From NCBI GenBank assembly GCA_016222945.1, contig JACRPY010000004.1, positions 248,001-312,000 of the forward strand: DNA of 64,000 nucleotides, read 5' to 3'. Numbering within the stretch: position 1 is the stretch's first letter; each line of letters opens with the position of its first letter. The notes under the pieces were generated by a model that did no database searches, had not been told where the DNA came from, and saw only the letters and a list, made by a program, of their open reading frames with translations. The stretch is from Methanobacterium sp. GTDB taxonomy: Archaea; Methanobacteriota; Methanobacteria; Methanobacteriales; Methanobacteriaceae. Positions 19,083 through 28,498 of this stretch are shown piece after piece. A program made the position numbers and the translations under genes.

Positions 19083-20210
19083 ATGAAGATTTCAATTGTT
19101 ATACCAGCATTAAATGAAGAAGGAATTGTAGGTAAAACTGTTAAAACAGTTCCAGTAGAAAAATTAAAGGAAAATGGACTTGAAGTAGAAATAGTTGTAG
19201 TAGACAACGCATCAACAGATAATACTGCTCAGGAAGCTCGTGAAGCAGGGGCTAGAGTAGTATATGGAGAAAAAAGAGGATATGGTAATGCTTACCTAAA
19301 AGGATTTAGTGAAGCTGAGGGAGATATAGTTGTAATGGGAGATGCAGACGGTACATATCCTTTTGAGACTACATATGAATTTATTCAACCTATTTTAAAA
19401 GGAGAAGCAGATTTTGTAATGGGTTCCAGGCTTAAAGGAGATATAAAAAAGGGAGCTATGCCTGCATTACATAAATATATTGGTAATCCTTTTCTTACAT
19501 GGATGTTGAATACTCTATTTAAAGCAGGGATTTCTGATTCCCATTGTGGAATGAGAGCTTTAAAAAAGGATACTCTGGATAATTTACATCTTAAAAGTGG
19601 AGGAATGGAATTCGCATCAGAAATGGTTATTGAGGCAGCCAGACAAAATATAAAAATAGCGGAAATTCCTATTAATTATTATCCGAGGGGTGGCGAATCC
19701 AAGCTCAGTTCTTTTTCGGATGGCTGGAGACACATAAGATTTATGATGCTCTACAGGCCAACACCCTTTCTTCTGGCCCCCGGCCTTTTAGTGCTGGTTT
19801 TAGGCATAATTTTAACATTAGGAGTAGCATTTGGAGTACAATCAAGGATGCATTCACTAATTTTAGGTAGTTTACTGCTTATAATGGGGTACCAGATGCT
19901 TCTTGCATGGCTTCATTTCGGAGCTTTCGGAGAGATTTATGGAGTTTCCAGAAATTCTGGAATGATAAAAAAGCTGATGAATTACCACTCTTTAGGAAGA
20001 GAATTACTTTTAGGACTCTTATTATTGGCTGCAGGTGTAATCGTTGGAATTAAAGTGTTATTTAGCTGGAGTGCAGGAGGATTTGGCGCGCTTTCCCAAA
20101 TTCAGTATGCTATTATGGCTTTGATATTATCAATTCTTGGAATTCAGACAATTTTCTCAGGAATGTTCTTGAGCCTGCTTTTATTGAGCAATGGTGATAA
20201 AGACGACTGA
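19083..20210 (+). CDS. GT2 glycosyltransferase with C-terminal membrane domain (polyprenyl-phosphate sugar synthase type)
   Basis: A 375-residue protein. Residues 1-235 form a GT-A domain similar to dolichol-phosphate mannose/glucose synthases: VIPALNEEGIVGKTVKT, the metal motif GDADGTYP (Asp87, Asp89), DSHCGMRALKK and YYPRGGESKLSS. The remaining part has about four membrane helices. The likely product is a polyprenyl-phosphate-linked hexose used by membrane glycosyltransferases such as the DUF2206 proteins. It follows galU by 150 bases, so UDP-glucose is a reasonable donor. A decayed fragment resembling its first 45 residues lies at 43603-43737. Confidence 0.9.
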   Translation: MKISIVIPALNEEGIVGKTVKTVPVEKLKENGLEVEIVVVDNASTDNTAQEAREAGARVVYGEKRGYGNAYLKGFSEAEGDIVVMGDADGTYPFETTYEFIQPILKGEADFVMGSRLKGDIKKGAMPALHKYIGNPFLTWMLNTLFKAGISDSHCGMRALKKDTLDNLHLKSGGMEFASEMVIEAARQNIKIAEIPINYYPRGGESKLSSFSDGWRHIRFMMLYRPTPFLLAPGLLVLVLGIILTLGVAFGVQSRMHSLILGSLLLIMGYQMLLAWLHFGAFGEIYGVSRNSGMIKKLMNYHSLGRELLLGLLLLAAGVIVGIKVLFSWSAGGFGALSQIQYAIMALILSILGIQTIFSGMFLSLLLLSNGDKDD

Positions 20211-20214
20211 TTTT

Positions 20215-20336
20215 TGTGGTTCGGAAATCACGGCTTCCTCAACCACATAAATTAAAACTTACGAATCAAAGATTCGTGCCCCAAAAATCGAAGCTTACAA
20301 ATCTTTGATTTGTGTTCCAAAATTCTACGAATTTTG
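20215..20336. repeat. Intergenic hairpin array 3
   Basis: TGTGGTT (20215-20221) pairs with AACCACA (20241-20247). There follow ACGAATC/GATTCGT (20261-20277), ACAAATC/GATTTGT (20297-20313) and CAAAATTC/GAATTTTG (20318-20336), each perfect with a 3-nt loop. The array starts just after the stop of the GT2 gene and ends about 80 bases before the next gene. It matches the arrays at 493 and 12403 in stem length, loop length and the closing CAAAATT-type hairpin. Confidence 0.78.
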
Positions 20337-20417
20337 AGAGATTTTTTAAGGGATTTATGAGGTTAAATGAATTGTAAATTCATTTACCACAAAAATAAAA
20401 AATTTTTGAGGTTCATT

Positions 20418-21560
20418 ATGAAAATTGCGTTTATTTACGATGCTATTTATCCATTTGTCACTGGAGGGGCAGAAAAAAGAGTCTATGAAATAGGAAAAAG
20501 GCTATCTCAAAGAGGACATGAAATCCACTGGTATGGTGTTGGCTGGTGGTGGCCTGAAAATGGGCAAAAGGATATAATAATGGATGGAATCCATCTACAT
20601 GGCGTATGTGGGCCAATGGAACTCTATAATGATGGAAAAAGATCCATAAAAGAAGCCATTTATTTTGCTTTGAAACTTTTTTTAAAGTTAATGAAAGAAG
20701 ATTTTGATGTAGTTGATTGTCAGGGGTTTCCATTCTTTTCATGTTTTACAGCTAAATTCCATTCGTTAATGGGCAAATCCAATCTGATAATAACATTACA
20801 TGAAGTTTGGAATGATTATTGGTATGAATATCTTGGAAAAGCAGGAGTATTTGGTAAAATAATCGAAAAATTAATGGTCAATTTGACAGATAAAATCATA
20901 ACAGTATCAACAAAAACAAAAAGAGACCTTAAAAAGATAAAAAAATTTGAAGAAGCTGTCGTGATTCCCAATGGTATTGATTTTGAATATATAAGTAAAA
21001 TAACCTCTTCAACAGAAAAATCGGATGTAGTATATGCAGGAAGGCTGATTAAAGAAAAAAATGTTGATATTTTAATTAAAGCTATCCAATTAACAATAGA
21101 AAAAATTCCAGATATTAAATGTTTTATAATTGGGGATGGTCCAGAAAGGATAGAACTTGAAAAACTTGTTAAGGAACTGAGTCTTCAAAATAACGTGGTC
21201 TTCAAAGGATTTGTGGAAGATTATGAGTCTTTAATCTCATATATAAAATCTTCTAAAGTTTTTGTACTTCCTTCAACAAGAGAAGGCTTTGGAATCGTAG
21301 TAATTGAAGCTAATGCCTGTGGATTGCCAGTAATTGTTATAAATCATAAAATGAACGCTGCATTTGATCTTATTGAAAATGATGTAAATGGATTCATATC
21401 TGATTTATCTAAAGAAGATATTGCCGATAAAATAATAAGGGGAATTAACATAAAAGAAAAAATTCAGGATAACTGCATTGAAACAGCAAAAAAATACGAT
21501 TGGAATTTAATTATTGATAACATCGAAAGCTTCTATGAAAATATGAATAAAGATCGCTAA
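20418..21560 (+). CDS. GT4 glycosyltransferase
   Basis: A 380-residue retaining glycosyltransferase of the GT-B fold. The N-terminal KIAFIYDAIYPFVTGGAEKR has the acceptor-side glycine loop, and the C-terminal half has VVYAGRLIKEKNVDILIKA and the nucleotide-sugar motif REGFGIVVIEANACGLPVI (E-x7-E). An ATG 17 codons earlier is out of register with the family; the ATG at 20418 has GAGGTTCATT in front. It lies after hairpin array 3 and 52 bases before another GT4, probably in one unit. The sugar is unknown. Confidence 0.92.
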   Translation: MKIAFIYDAIYPFVTGGAEKRVYEIGKRLSQRGHEIHWYGVGWWWPENGQKDIIMDGIHLHGVCGPMELYNDGKRSIKEAIYFALKLFLKLMKEDFDVVDCQGFPFFSCFTAKFHSLMGKSNLIITLHEVWNDYWYEYLGKAGVFGKIIEKLMVNLTDKIITVSTKTKRDLKKIKKFEEAVVIPNGIDFEYISKITSSTEKSDVVYAGRLIKEKNVDILIKAIQLTIEKIPDIKCFIIGDGPERIELEKLVKELSLQNNVVFKGFVEDYESLISYIKSSKVFVLPSTREGFGIVVIEANACGLPVIVINHKMNAAFDLIENDVNGFISDLSKEDIADKIIRGINIKEKIQDNCIETAKKYDWNLIIDNIESFYENMNKDR

Positions 21561-21612
21561 AGGTTTAAATTAACTTATTTACTGAAATATTTTATTAATT
21601 TGGAGAATAGAA

Positions 21613-22767
21613 ATGAAAATACTGGTTGTTTGTGAAGTTTTTTATCCTCGATTGGCAGGAGGGCAGATTGTTCTGTGGAATCTGCTGAATGCTTTAGCTT
21701 TAAAGGGTCATAAAATTTATGTGGTAACAGGTAGGATTCCAGATACAGTTTCTAACGAAGAAATTAATGGTATACATATTTTCAGACCTTATGAAGGGGT
21801 AATTCCTGAAACTATGCAGAAAGGGTTTTCAAATGTAATTGCCATAGTAAAGAGGCTAATTTTAATGATAAAACTTTATTTTTATTTAAATAAGTTTACA
21901 AAAGAACACGATATTGATATTGTTTATAATATGGGTCCAGCAACGTTGCTACCGGCATCATTAACATCGTCTAAGAATAATATTCCTTCAGTTAATTCTA
22001 TTCACAGTTTAATAGGAAAAAAATGGTTTGAAATCACAAATCCAATTATAGCTTCCTTTAATTATTTGGGAGAGATTATTCTGATTCGTATGGGACGATT
22101 CAGTGTAATCCATTGCCCAAGTGACATTGTTTCAATAGAAATAAAAAAGCACACATCCTCTAAAATTACTGTAATTCCAAATCCCATAGATTTAAATACA
22201 ATAGAACGCGTAAAAAATGGTATAAATTCCATAAATATTAAAAAAGAGCTGAAATTAAATAAGGATGAAAAATTACTTTTATATGTAGGTTCAATTATTA
22301 AAATAAAGAACATTCCACTCCTTATAAAAGCATTAAGTGGATCAAATACAAAATTTAAGCTTCTAATCGTTGGTGATGGTCCAGAGAGGCCAAATATTGA
22401 AAAACTGGTTAAAGAACTTGATATGGATGATAAAGTACTATTTTACGGGCAGATGCCATATGAAGATACTTTAAATATTATTAACTCGTCTGATATACTC
22501 ATACTTCCTTCTAAAAGTGAAATACTGCCTAATGTAGTATTAGAAGCTCTCGCTTTGGATAAACCAGTAATTGCCACTAAAGTAGGAGATATTCCTAATA
22601 TAAAATCAGAAAATTTATATTTAGTTGATGAAGTTGAAGAAATAAAAAAGCTGATAGGTACTGCCATTCAACCAAAGGAAGATAATAGAATAATTGAAGA
22701 TTATTCTCTAGATAGAATTGCTAAAAAATTTGAAGATCTCTTTTATAAATTAATTAAAAAGGGTTAA
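21613..22767 (+). CDS. GT4 glycosyltransferase
   Basis: A 384-residue GT-B enzyme. KILVVCEVFYPRLAGGQIVL opens the N-terminal domain. LLYVGSIIKIKNIPLLIKAL and SEILPNVVLEALALDKPVI (E-x7-E) form the C-terminal donor site. GGAGAATAGAA precedes the ATG. It follows the previous GT4 in the same direction and precedes a DUF2206 gene after 175 bases. It is predicted to transfer a sugar onto a lipid-linked glycan on the cytoplasmic face. Confidence 0.92.
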   Translation: MKILVVCEVFYPRLAGGQIVLWNLLNALALKGHKIYVVTGRIPDTVSNEEINGIHIFRPYEGVIPETMQKGFSNVIAIVKRLILMIKLYFYLNKFTKEHDIDIVYNMGPATLLPASLTSSKNNIPSVNSIHSLIGKKWFEITNPIIASFNYLGEIILIRMGRFSVIHCPSDIVSIEIKKHTSSKITVIPNPIDLNTIERVKNGINSINIKKELKLNKDEKLLLYVGSIIKIKNIPLLIKALSGSNTKFKLLIVGDGPERPNIEKLVKELDMDDKVLFYGQMPYEDTLNIINSSDILILPSKSEILPNVVLEALALDKPVIATKVGDIPNIKSENLYLVDEVEEIKKLIGTAIQPKEDNRIIEDYSLDRIAKKFEDLFYKLIKKG

Positions 22768-22942
22768 TTTACTTTAATTTGAATAGATTTTTTGAAAATA
22801 TTAAGAAATTAATATTGTTATACAAAGAGTTAAATAGTAAAAATCCTAAATTTAACTTAAATAAATAGAATCTCAATAAATCTGAAAAAAACTATTTTAC
22901 ACAAGTTATAACTAATTTTAATAAAATTTATAAGGGATATAA

Positions 22943-25120
22943 ATGTTTAACCATTCCAGAAGCAAAGTACTTTCATTTATAATAATATTAATGTTATTAA
23001 CAGACATGGTAATTCTCCTGGATGTTCCTTTTTTAAGACAGATTTTGGCTTTCCTTTTTTTCACAATTGTTCCTGGAATGTTAATTTTACAGGTTCTTAA
23101 AATTGATATTTCCAATATTCTAAAGAAAATGGCTTTATCTGTAGGAATTAGTGTAAGCTTGTTAATGTTTTTGGGATTATTATTGAATAGTTTATATCCT
23201 TATCTCCTGAAACCTCTTTCAATATTTCCTTTATTAATCTCATTAAATCTGATTGTAGTTATTTTAGCGCTTGCAGCTTATAGGATGAATAAAAAGGGAC
23301 TGGTTATTGGGAAAATTAACCTTAATTTGGATTTAAAAGGAAAATTAACATCTGTAATTATATTTCCAATTATATTCCCATTTATGGCAGTATTTGGAAC
23401 TTATTTAATGAATACACAAGGAAATAATATTATTTTATTGTTATTATTGTTTCTAATTCTAATATATGTTGTTGTAACCATATATTTAAGAGATAGAATC
23501 TCTAATTTAACTTATCCATTTGCTCTCTGGATGATTGGATTGACCATACTCCTAATACATGGTTTAAGTTCATACCATTTAATGGGTAGAGACGTTCACA
23601 TTGAGTATTTTTCTTTTCAATTAACCTTACAAAATTTTCATTGGGATTTATCAAGTTATAATAGTTTATATAATGCATGTATAAGCATTACAATTCTTCC
23701 AACAATTTACCAAGTCTTACTAAACTTCAATGCAGAATATATCTTTAAATTAGTATTTGCTTTAATAGGTTCAATTATCCCTGTGATTACTTATTTTGTT
23801 TTCAAGAAATTTATTGGTAGAACATACGCTTTTTATGCATCTTTATTTTTTATATTTCAGATATTCTTTATATTCCTTTTAGGGGCCGTAAGACAAGAAT
23901 TTGGGTTTATTTTCTTCTTCTTGGCAGTTATGGTGTATTTTGATACTGAAATAAATAGGAATGCTAAAAAAATCCTTTTCTTAATATTTATGTTTTCAGT
24001 TTTGATATCTCATTATACAACAGCTTATATTGCATTTACACTAATGATCTTGATATTATTCAGTCCATTTATTGAAAGCCTGCTTTTAAAAAGGAAAATA
24101 ACATTTGTAAATTTTGATCTTATACTTATTATTTTAATTTTCACAGTTATATGGTATACATTTGCAGCTCATGTTCAACTTGCAGTTGGAATAGATTCCG
24201 TGAGAGATGTGGTTAATTCTGTAATTCATCCAGCTCCTTCTGCTCCTTCTGCAGCTCCTTCTGCTCCTTCTGCTCCTTCTGTTGGGGGGACACCAGGAAC
24301 AGGACAGGAAGGAAGTAGTTTATTACTTGCAGTTTTTGGCATTGGTTTAAAATCTACTGCAAACTGGATAAGTGTTATAGTAAACGATTTAACATTCGCT
24401 CTAATTGGAATTGGTCTGATAACAATAACTTGGAAATTTAAATATTATATAAAGAAAATAGGGCTTCAATATATTGTTGGAATATATGCATCAATAGTCA
24501 TTTTAGCAGCAGTTGCTATACTCCCATTTGCATCACAAATATACGGTGCTGAAAGACTATTTATACAAATATTAATATTTTTAGCACCTGTTTTCATAAT
24601 AGGGGTCAATTCAATTGCAAAGCTGATTAAAAGGCCTAATGCAAATCATGTCATGATTTTGGCTGTATTAATTTCGTTGTTTATATGTACTACTAATCTT
24701 CATGCTCATTTTCTGGGAGAACCCTATTCTCCTTATTTTGAAAATGATGGCGGTGCAAGAAATGAATATTATATTTATGATCAGGAAATAATTGCGGTTA
24801 AATGGTTAGATACGTACCGTATAAATGGCATACACATAAATATGGATTATATAGGTGGTTCAAGGTCACTTTCAGGATTTGGCACTAAATCTCCTTTTTC
24901 CAGTTCTAACTTCCTAACAACAAATGAAACACCTCAAGGATATCTTTATTTGGGTTATGTAAATGTAAATAAAAATGTTATGTATAAAAATCCAGATGAA
25001 CTAAGAAATATCAATAAGAAGTATATAGATGCCATAATTAATATAAAAAACTATGTTCATCTTTTTAATAATAAAAATAAGATTTATGACAGTAGATATG
25101 CTGTAATATATTATAGTTAA
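22943..25120 (+). CDS. DUF2206 polytopic membrane protein, possible GT-C-type glycosyltransferase (paralogue 1)
   Basis: A 725-residue protein with about 15-17 membrane helices and a C-terminal extracytoplasmic domain (from about 600, with AVKWLDTYRINGIHINMD). It matches archaeal DUF2206 proteins. A conserved acidic motif, Asp217-x3-Glu221 (GRDVHIEY), lies after the sixth or seventh helix and is shared with the paralogues at 51129 and 57344. Such motifs mark the catalytic first loop of GT-C enzymes, so a role in moving sugars from lipid carriers is possible but is inference. Residues 431-446 are an Ala-Pro-Ser repeat in a loop. No close ribosome binding site is evident. Confidence 0.8.
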   Translation: MFNHSRSKVLSFIIILMLLTDMVILLDVPFLRQILAFLFFTIVPGMLILQVLKIDISNILKKMALSVGISVSLLMFLGLLLNSLYPYLLKPLSIFPLLISLNLIVVILALAAYRMNKKGLVIGKINLNLDLKGKLTSVIIFPIIFPFMAVFGTYLMNTQGNNIILLLLLFLILIYVVVTIYLRDRISNLTYPFALWMIGLTILLIHGLSSYHLMGRDVHIEYFSFQLTLQNFHWDLSSYNSLYNACISITILPTIYQVLLNFNAEYIFKLVFALIGSIIPVITYFVFKKFIGRTYAFYASLFFIFQIFFIFLLGAVRQEFGFIFFFLAVMVYFDTEINRNAKKILFLIFMFSVLISHYTTAYIAFTLMILILFSPFIESLLLKRKITFVNFDLILIILIFTVIWYTFAAHVQLAVGIDSVRDVVNSVIHPAPSAPSAAPSAPSAPSVGGTPGTGQEGSSLLLAVFGIGLKSTANWISVIVNDLTFALIGIGLITITWKFKYYIKKIGLQYIVGIYASIVILAAVAILPFASQIYGAERLFIQILIFLAPVFIIGVNSIAKLIKRPNANHVMILAVLISLFICTTNLHAHFLGEPYSPYFENDGGARNEYYIYDQEIIAVKWLDTYRINGIHINMDYIGGSRSLSGFGTKSPFSSSNFLTTNETPQGYLYLGYVNVNKNVMYKNPDELRNINKKYIDAIINIKNYVHLFNNKNKIYDSRYAVIYYS
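24233..24280 (+). repeat. 9-bp tandem repeat (GCTCCTTCT) coding for Ala-Pro-Ser
   Basis: Five copies of GCTCCTTCT lie within the DUF2206 gene, interrupted once by an extra GCA codon after the second copy, giving APSAPSAAPSAPSAPS. The copies are identical at every base, which points to recent slippage. The repeat falls in a predicted loop before a Gly-rich stretch and keeps the frame. Confidence 0.9.
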
Positions 25121-25150
25121 GATAGGTTTTAATCCCTAATTTAATTTTTT

Positions 25151-26116
25151 TTACAGCAGTTTTAATAACCTTGTGGAATACCATATAGTTAATTGGATAA
25201 TGTAAATGGGTAAATATAGATAAAAGTGTTTTTTATGTGCTTTTAAAAATTTAAGGTTGGTTTTAATTTCCCTGATTATATTTCTTATCCTTTTTTTGTT
25301 TTTGGATGCACTAACTTTATGCCAAACATAAGAATTAGGGACTGCTACAATTTTATAACCATATTCCTTTAATTTAATGGCCAGATCAACATCTTCACAT
25401 CCAAAAAAGAACTCTGTGTTTAAGTATTTTATAGGTACTTCTCTGGTTTTAACTAACATTGCTGCACCTGAAACCCAGTCAAATTCGGGCAATGGGTTTT
25501 GAACATCTAGATCAGTTTCTTCAATATCAAAATAGCCAGGATATCTTGAAATGTTTACAGTACCGCCAATACTCCACATTACATCTTTTCTCCCAAAATA
25601 ATCGTAATAATAGATTTTTGGACCCACTATTCCTATTTTTGAATTTTTTTCAGCAGCATCAATCATTTTATCTAAAAAGTTGTTATCAACCACAGTATCG
25701 TTGTTTAAAAATAAGATATAATCTGGATTAATTGTTTTCAAACTGTATCTAACTGCTACGTTATTTCCTTCTGAAAATCCATAATTTTTATCATTTTCTA
25801 TTAGAATTAATTTTTTATTAGGCTTGATTTTATTAATATTGCTTTCTGGGCTGTTTATTTTTTCTGATTCTCTGTTAGTATATTCAAAAAGTTGCAAAGG
25901 TTTGTTATTTGAATCATATTCAAAAAAATCGGATTTTACTTCTATTTTTCCTTCACAGTATTCTTTTATTTTTTCTACAGAATCATCTGAAGAATCATTA
26001 TCTACTACAATAATTTCATAGTTAGGATAAGTAATTTGATAAAGTGACTCTAAGCATTCTATGGTGTCTTTCCATCCATTCCAGTTAAGAAGGATTATGG
26101 AAACTCTTGGCTGCAT
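25151..26116 (-). CDS. GT2 glycosyltransferase, rhamnosyltransferase-like
   Basis: A 321-residue inverting GT-A enzyme. SIILLNWNGWKDTIECLESL opens the domain, LFLNNDTVV is the donor-metal motif, and FDWVSGAAMLVKTREV with FFGCEDVDLAIKLKEYGYK completes the rhamnosyltransferase-like pattern. An unusual insert of roughly 45 residues (SDFFEYDSN...NINKIKPN) separates the second strand from KLILIENDKNYGFSEGNNVA. It shares this layout with its upstream neighbour, so the two are tandem duplicates. GGAG precedes the ATG. dTDP-rhamnose made by rfbABCD is a plausible donor. Confidence 0.9.
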   Translation of the reverse strand: MQPRVSIILLNWNGWKDTIECLESLYQITYPNYEIIVVDNDSSDDSVEKIKEYCEGKIEVKSDFFEYDSNNKPLQLFEYTNRESEKINSPESNINKIKPNKKLILIENDKNYGFSEGNNVAVRYSLKTINPDYILFLNNDTVVDNNFLDKMIDAAEKNSKIGIVGPKIYYYDYFGRKDVMWSIGGTVNISRYPGYFDIEETDLDVQNPLPEFDWVSGAAMLVKTREVPIKYLNTEFFFGCEDVDLAIKLKEYGYKIVAVPNSYVWHKVSASKNKKRIRNIIREIKTNLKFLKAHKKHFYLYLPIYIIQLTIWYSTRLLKLL

Positions 26117-26131
26117 GTATATTTCTCCAAA

Positions 26132-27184
26132 TTAATTATTATTTCGTTTGAACAAGCTTAAAATAACTTTAAAATAATATTTTATAATAAGCATAATGTA
26201 AGAAAATATTTTTACATCACTTTTATTTTTTATCTTATTTTTTATAATATCAAAACACTCCTTTAGGAGAGTGAATGTGAATAAAAACCTTTGAAATGAA
26301 CTTCCATATAATAAAACTGTTTTTACAGTATTTTTTGTACTTAAAACCATCATTTCTGTTATTATATCCTTTTTTCGAATTGATTGACCTCTTTTATGGT
26401 ATACTATGGAATTTGGTACGGATCGGGCATTCCATCCCTTTTTATTTGCTCTCCAGGATAACTCTGCATCTTCATAAAGGGTTATGTAACTTTTATCAAA
26501 TAAGCCTATATTCACTAACATTTTTGATTTATACAAACTTGCAGCAGCCATAGCTCCTATTACTTTATTATCATGGTCATATTGGCCGTTATCTACTTCT
26601 CCATGACCTCTATCTACAATTCGGCCCCATTTAATCACATGTCCTGCAGAGTCAATAATATTAGTATCATAAGCATTCAGTAATTTAGGCCCTAAAATCC
26701 CTACTTTTTCATTGCATTCTCCTACATCTATTAACTCATTTAAAAATTCGGGTTTTACAACAGTGTCATTATTTAAAAGCAGTATATACTCTGTTTTTAA
26801 AGCTTTTAAAGCATATCTCATTGGTATATTATTTCCTTCAGCAAAGCCATAATTTTTATCATTTTTAATAAGGATTAATTTTTTATTTGAAGGCATATTT
26901 AGAAATTCCTTTTTGGGGGGGGATGATTTTTTAGTTTCTTTTTCACTAAATTCAACTATTTTAATGGGTTTGTTTTCTATATTAAATTTAAAAAATTTTG
27001 ATTCTGTTTTTATTTTGCCTTTACAGTATTTTTTTATTTTATTTATTGAATCATCTTCAGATGCATTATCAGCTATGATAACAGTATAATTAGGATAATT
27101 AATTTGGTAAAGGGATTCTAGACATTCTATGGTGTCTTTCCAACCATTCCAGTTTAAGATGATAATAGAAACTTCAGGATACAT
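26132..27184 (-). CDS. GT2 glycosyltransferase, rhamnosyltransferase-like (tandem paralogue)
   Basis: A 350-residue relative of the next gene downstream. It has SIIILNWNGWKDTIECLESL, the same long insert (FFKFNIENK...), KLILIKNDKNYGFAEGNNIP, LLLNNDTVVKPE and LYEDAELSWRANKKGWNARS, plus an extra hydrophobic C-terminal tail (about 285-345) that may tether it to the membrane. The two N-terminal halves are nearly the same while the C-terminal halves differ, suggesting different acceptors. The fifth-codon ATG at 27184 aligns with the paralogue start and has AGGT five bases before it. Confidence 0.9.
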   Translation of the reverse strand: MYPEVSIIILNWNGWKDTIECLESLYQINYPNYTVIIADNASEDDSINKIKKYCKGKIKTESKFFKFNIENKPIKIVEFSEKETKKSSPPKKEFLNMPSNKKLILIKNDKNYGFAEGNNIPMRYALKALKTEYILLLNNDTVVKPEFLNELIDVGECNEKVGILGPKLLNAYDTNIIDSAGHVIKWGRIVDRGHGEVDNGQYDHDNKVIGAMAAASLYKSKMLVNIGLFDKSYITLYEDAELSWRANKKGWNARSVPNSIVYHKRGQSIRKKDIITEMMVLSTKNTVKTVLLYGSSFQRFLFTFTLLKECFDIIKNKIKNKSDVKIFSYIMLIIKYYFKVILSLFKRNNN

Positions 27185-27286
27185 CATATACCTCATTATT
27201 ACTAAATTCTCTTGTTTTGAATAGAAATAAATAATTTTTATCTTTTGAATTATCCTCTTAAAAAGGTATTTGTTAATTCGATCAAG

Positions 27287-28474
27287 CTAAATAATGCGTT
27301 CTATGTGTTTTACTAGTCTTTGCCCTGCATTTTCTAATGTCCAGTACTCTTTTACTCTTTTTAAAGAATTTTGAGCCATTAATTTTCTCTTATTTTCATC
27401 TAAAAGAAGTTCTAATATAGCACTGGCAAAAATGTTTTCGTCACGCTCTGAATGCAGCCCTGTTTTATTATGAAGTACGGTTTCCCTTATTCCTCCTTCT
27501 TTTACACCAACCACTGGTGTTCCACAGGCCATGGATTCTAAAGGTACAAGACCAAAAGGTTCGAGGTAAGGTGCATAAACCACTAATTTAGCTTCATTGT
27601 AGAGAGTTACTAGTTTATCATCACTTATCATATCTAATATTTGTAGATTAACATTTAATTTTTCTGCAAGTATTTTAATATAATTTTCCCATTTAACTTC
27701 AGTATGGTTAGAAACTATAATAAAATCAGGGCGTATTTCTGGTTCTATAAGTGCTAAGGATTTTATAATAAAATCATACCCTTTTGAAGGAGTACAGGTG
27801 CCAACAGACAGCACAAAATTTTTTTTAGGGATTTTCAGAGGCATGAATAAATTCGTATCCACTCCAAGATATGAAACGAATGAATTAATACCGTAAAATC
27901 GTAATATTGATTCTCTTGAAAAATAAGAATTTGTTAAAACGTTTTTAGCGAATGAAATATTGTTTTTATCAGTTCTTAAATCTATTAAGTCTATGTATTT
28001 CAGGATTATATTTTTTATAGGTTTGGAATTTTCCTTATAGTTTGAAATCTTCCGTAAAATAACTTCATTACGTGGTGGTTGTGGACAATAATATATTGTA
28101 GGTTTTTTTATGTATTTAAGAAAGAAAGGAGTCATGGTATATTGATCCTGCTCTGAAAATACAATATCATAATCTATTTTATTAATAGTCTCTGCTATTT
28201 TTTTTTGGGTTTTTTCAAGATCTCTTAATGAAATCCCCTTAATAGGAGATGGAACATACTTTAAAGTAGAATATATTAATCCACTAATAGTTTTATTAAC
28301 AGGGAATACATTTAAACTGCTAGAAATGTTTTTTAAGGATAAAAATTCTTCTTCAGCTGTTGAAGGAACATATATATCTACTGTATACTCTTGTTTCATT
28401 AAATAATCAACATAACCATAGAGTGCTCGTTTAGCACCTCCAGATGGTAAATTATGAAAAACTGCAATTTTAAT
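27287..28474 (-). CDS. GT4 glycosyltransferase with a probable ATT or ATA start codon
   Basis: A GT-B enzyme with donor motif APYLEPFGLVPLESMACGTPVV and VLSVGTCTPSKGYDFIIKSL. The first ATG (28399) would remove the conserved N-terminal strand and glycine loop. In the same frame just upstream the sequence encodes IKIAVFHNLPSGGAKRALYG, exactly the missing GT4 start. Between the upstream stop TAG (in this frame) and that segment there is no ATG, GTG or TTG. GGAGATGA lies four bases before an ATT at 28474, with ATA at 28477 as the alternative. From 28474 the protein is 395 residues, normal for GT4. It is either a rare start codon or a recent start-codon mutation. Confidence 0.8.
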   Translation of the reverse strand: MKIAVFHNLPSGGAKRALYGYVDYLMKQEYTVDIYVPSTAEEEFLSLKNISSSLNVFPVNKTISGLIYSTLKYVPSPIKGISLRDLEKTQKKIAETINKIDYDIVFSEQDQYTMTPFFLKYIKKPTIYYCPQPPRNEVILRKISNYKENSKPIKNIILKYIDLIDLRTDKNNISFAKNVLTNSYFSRESILRFYGINSFVSYLGVDTNLFMPLKIPKKNFVLSVGTCTPSKGYDFIIKSLALIEPEIRPDFIIVSNHTEVKWENYIKILAEKLNVNLQILDMISDDKLVTLYNEAKLVVYAPYLEPFGLVPLESMACGTPVVGVKEGGIRETVLHNKTGLHSERDENIFASAILELLLDENKRKLMAQNSLKRVKEYWTLENAGQRLVKHIERII

Positions 28475-28498
28475 TATTTCATCTCCTACTTCAATTTT

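Noticed and set aside
24233..24280. Possible CRISPR or mobile repeat
   Set aside because: The units are adjacent with no spacers, keep the reading frame and encode Ala-Pro-Ser, so this is a codon repeat. No CRISPR array or cas gene was seen in the window.
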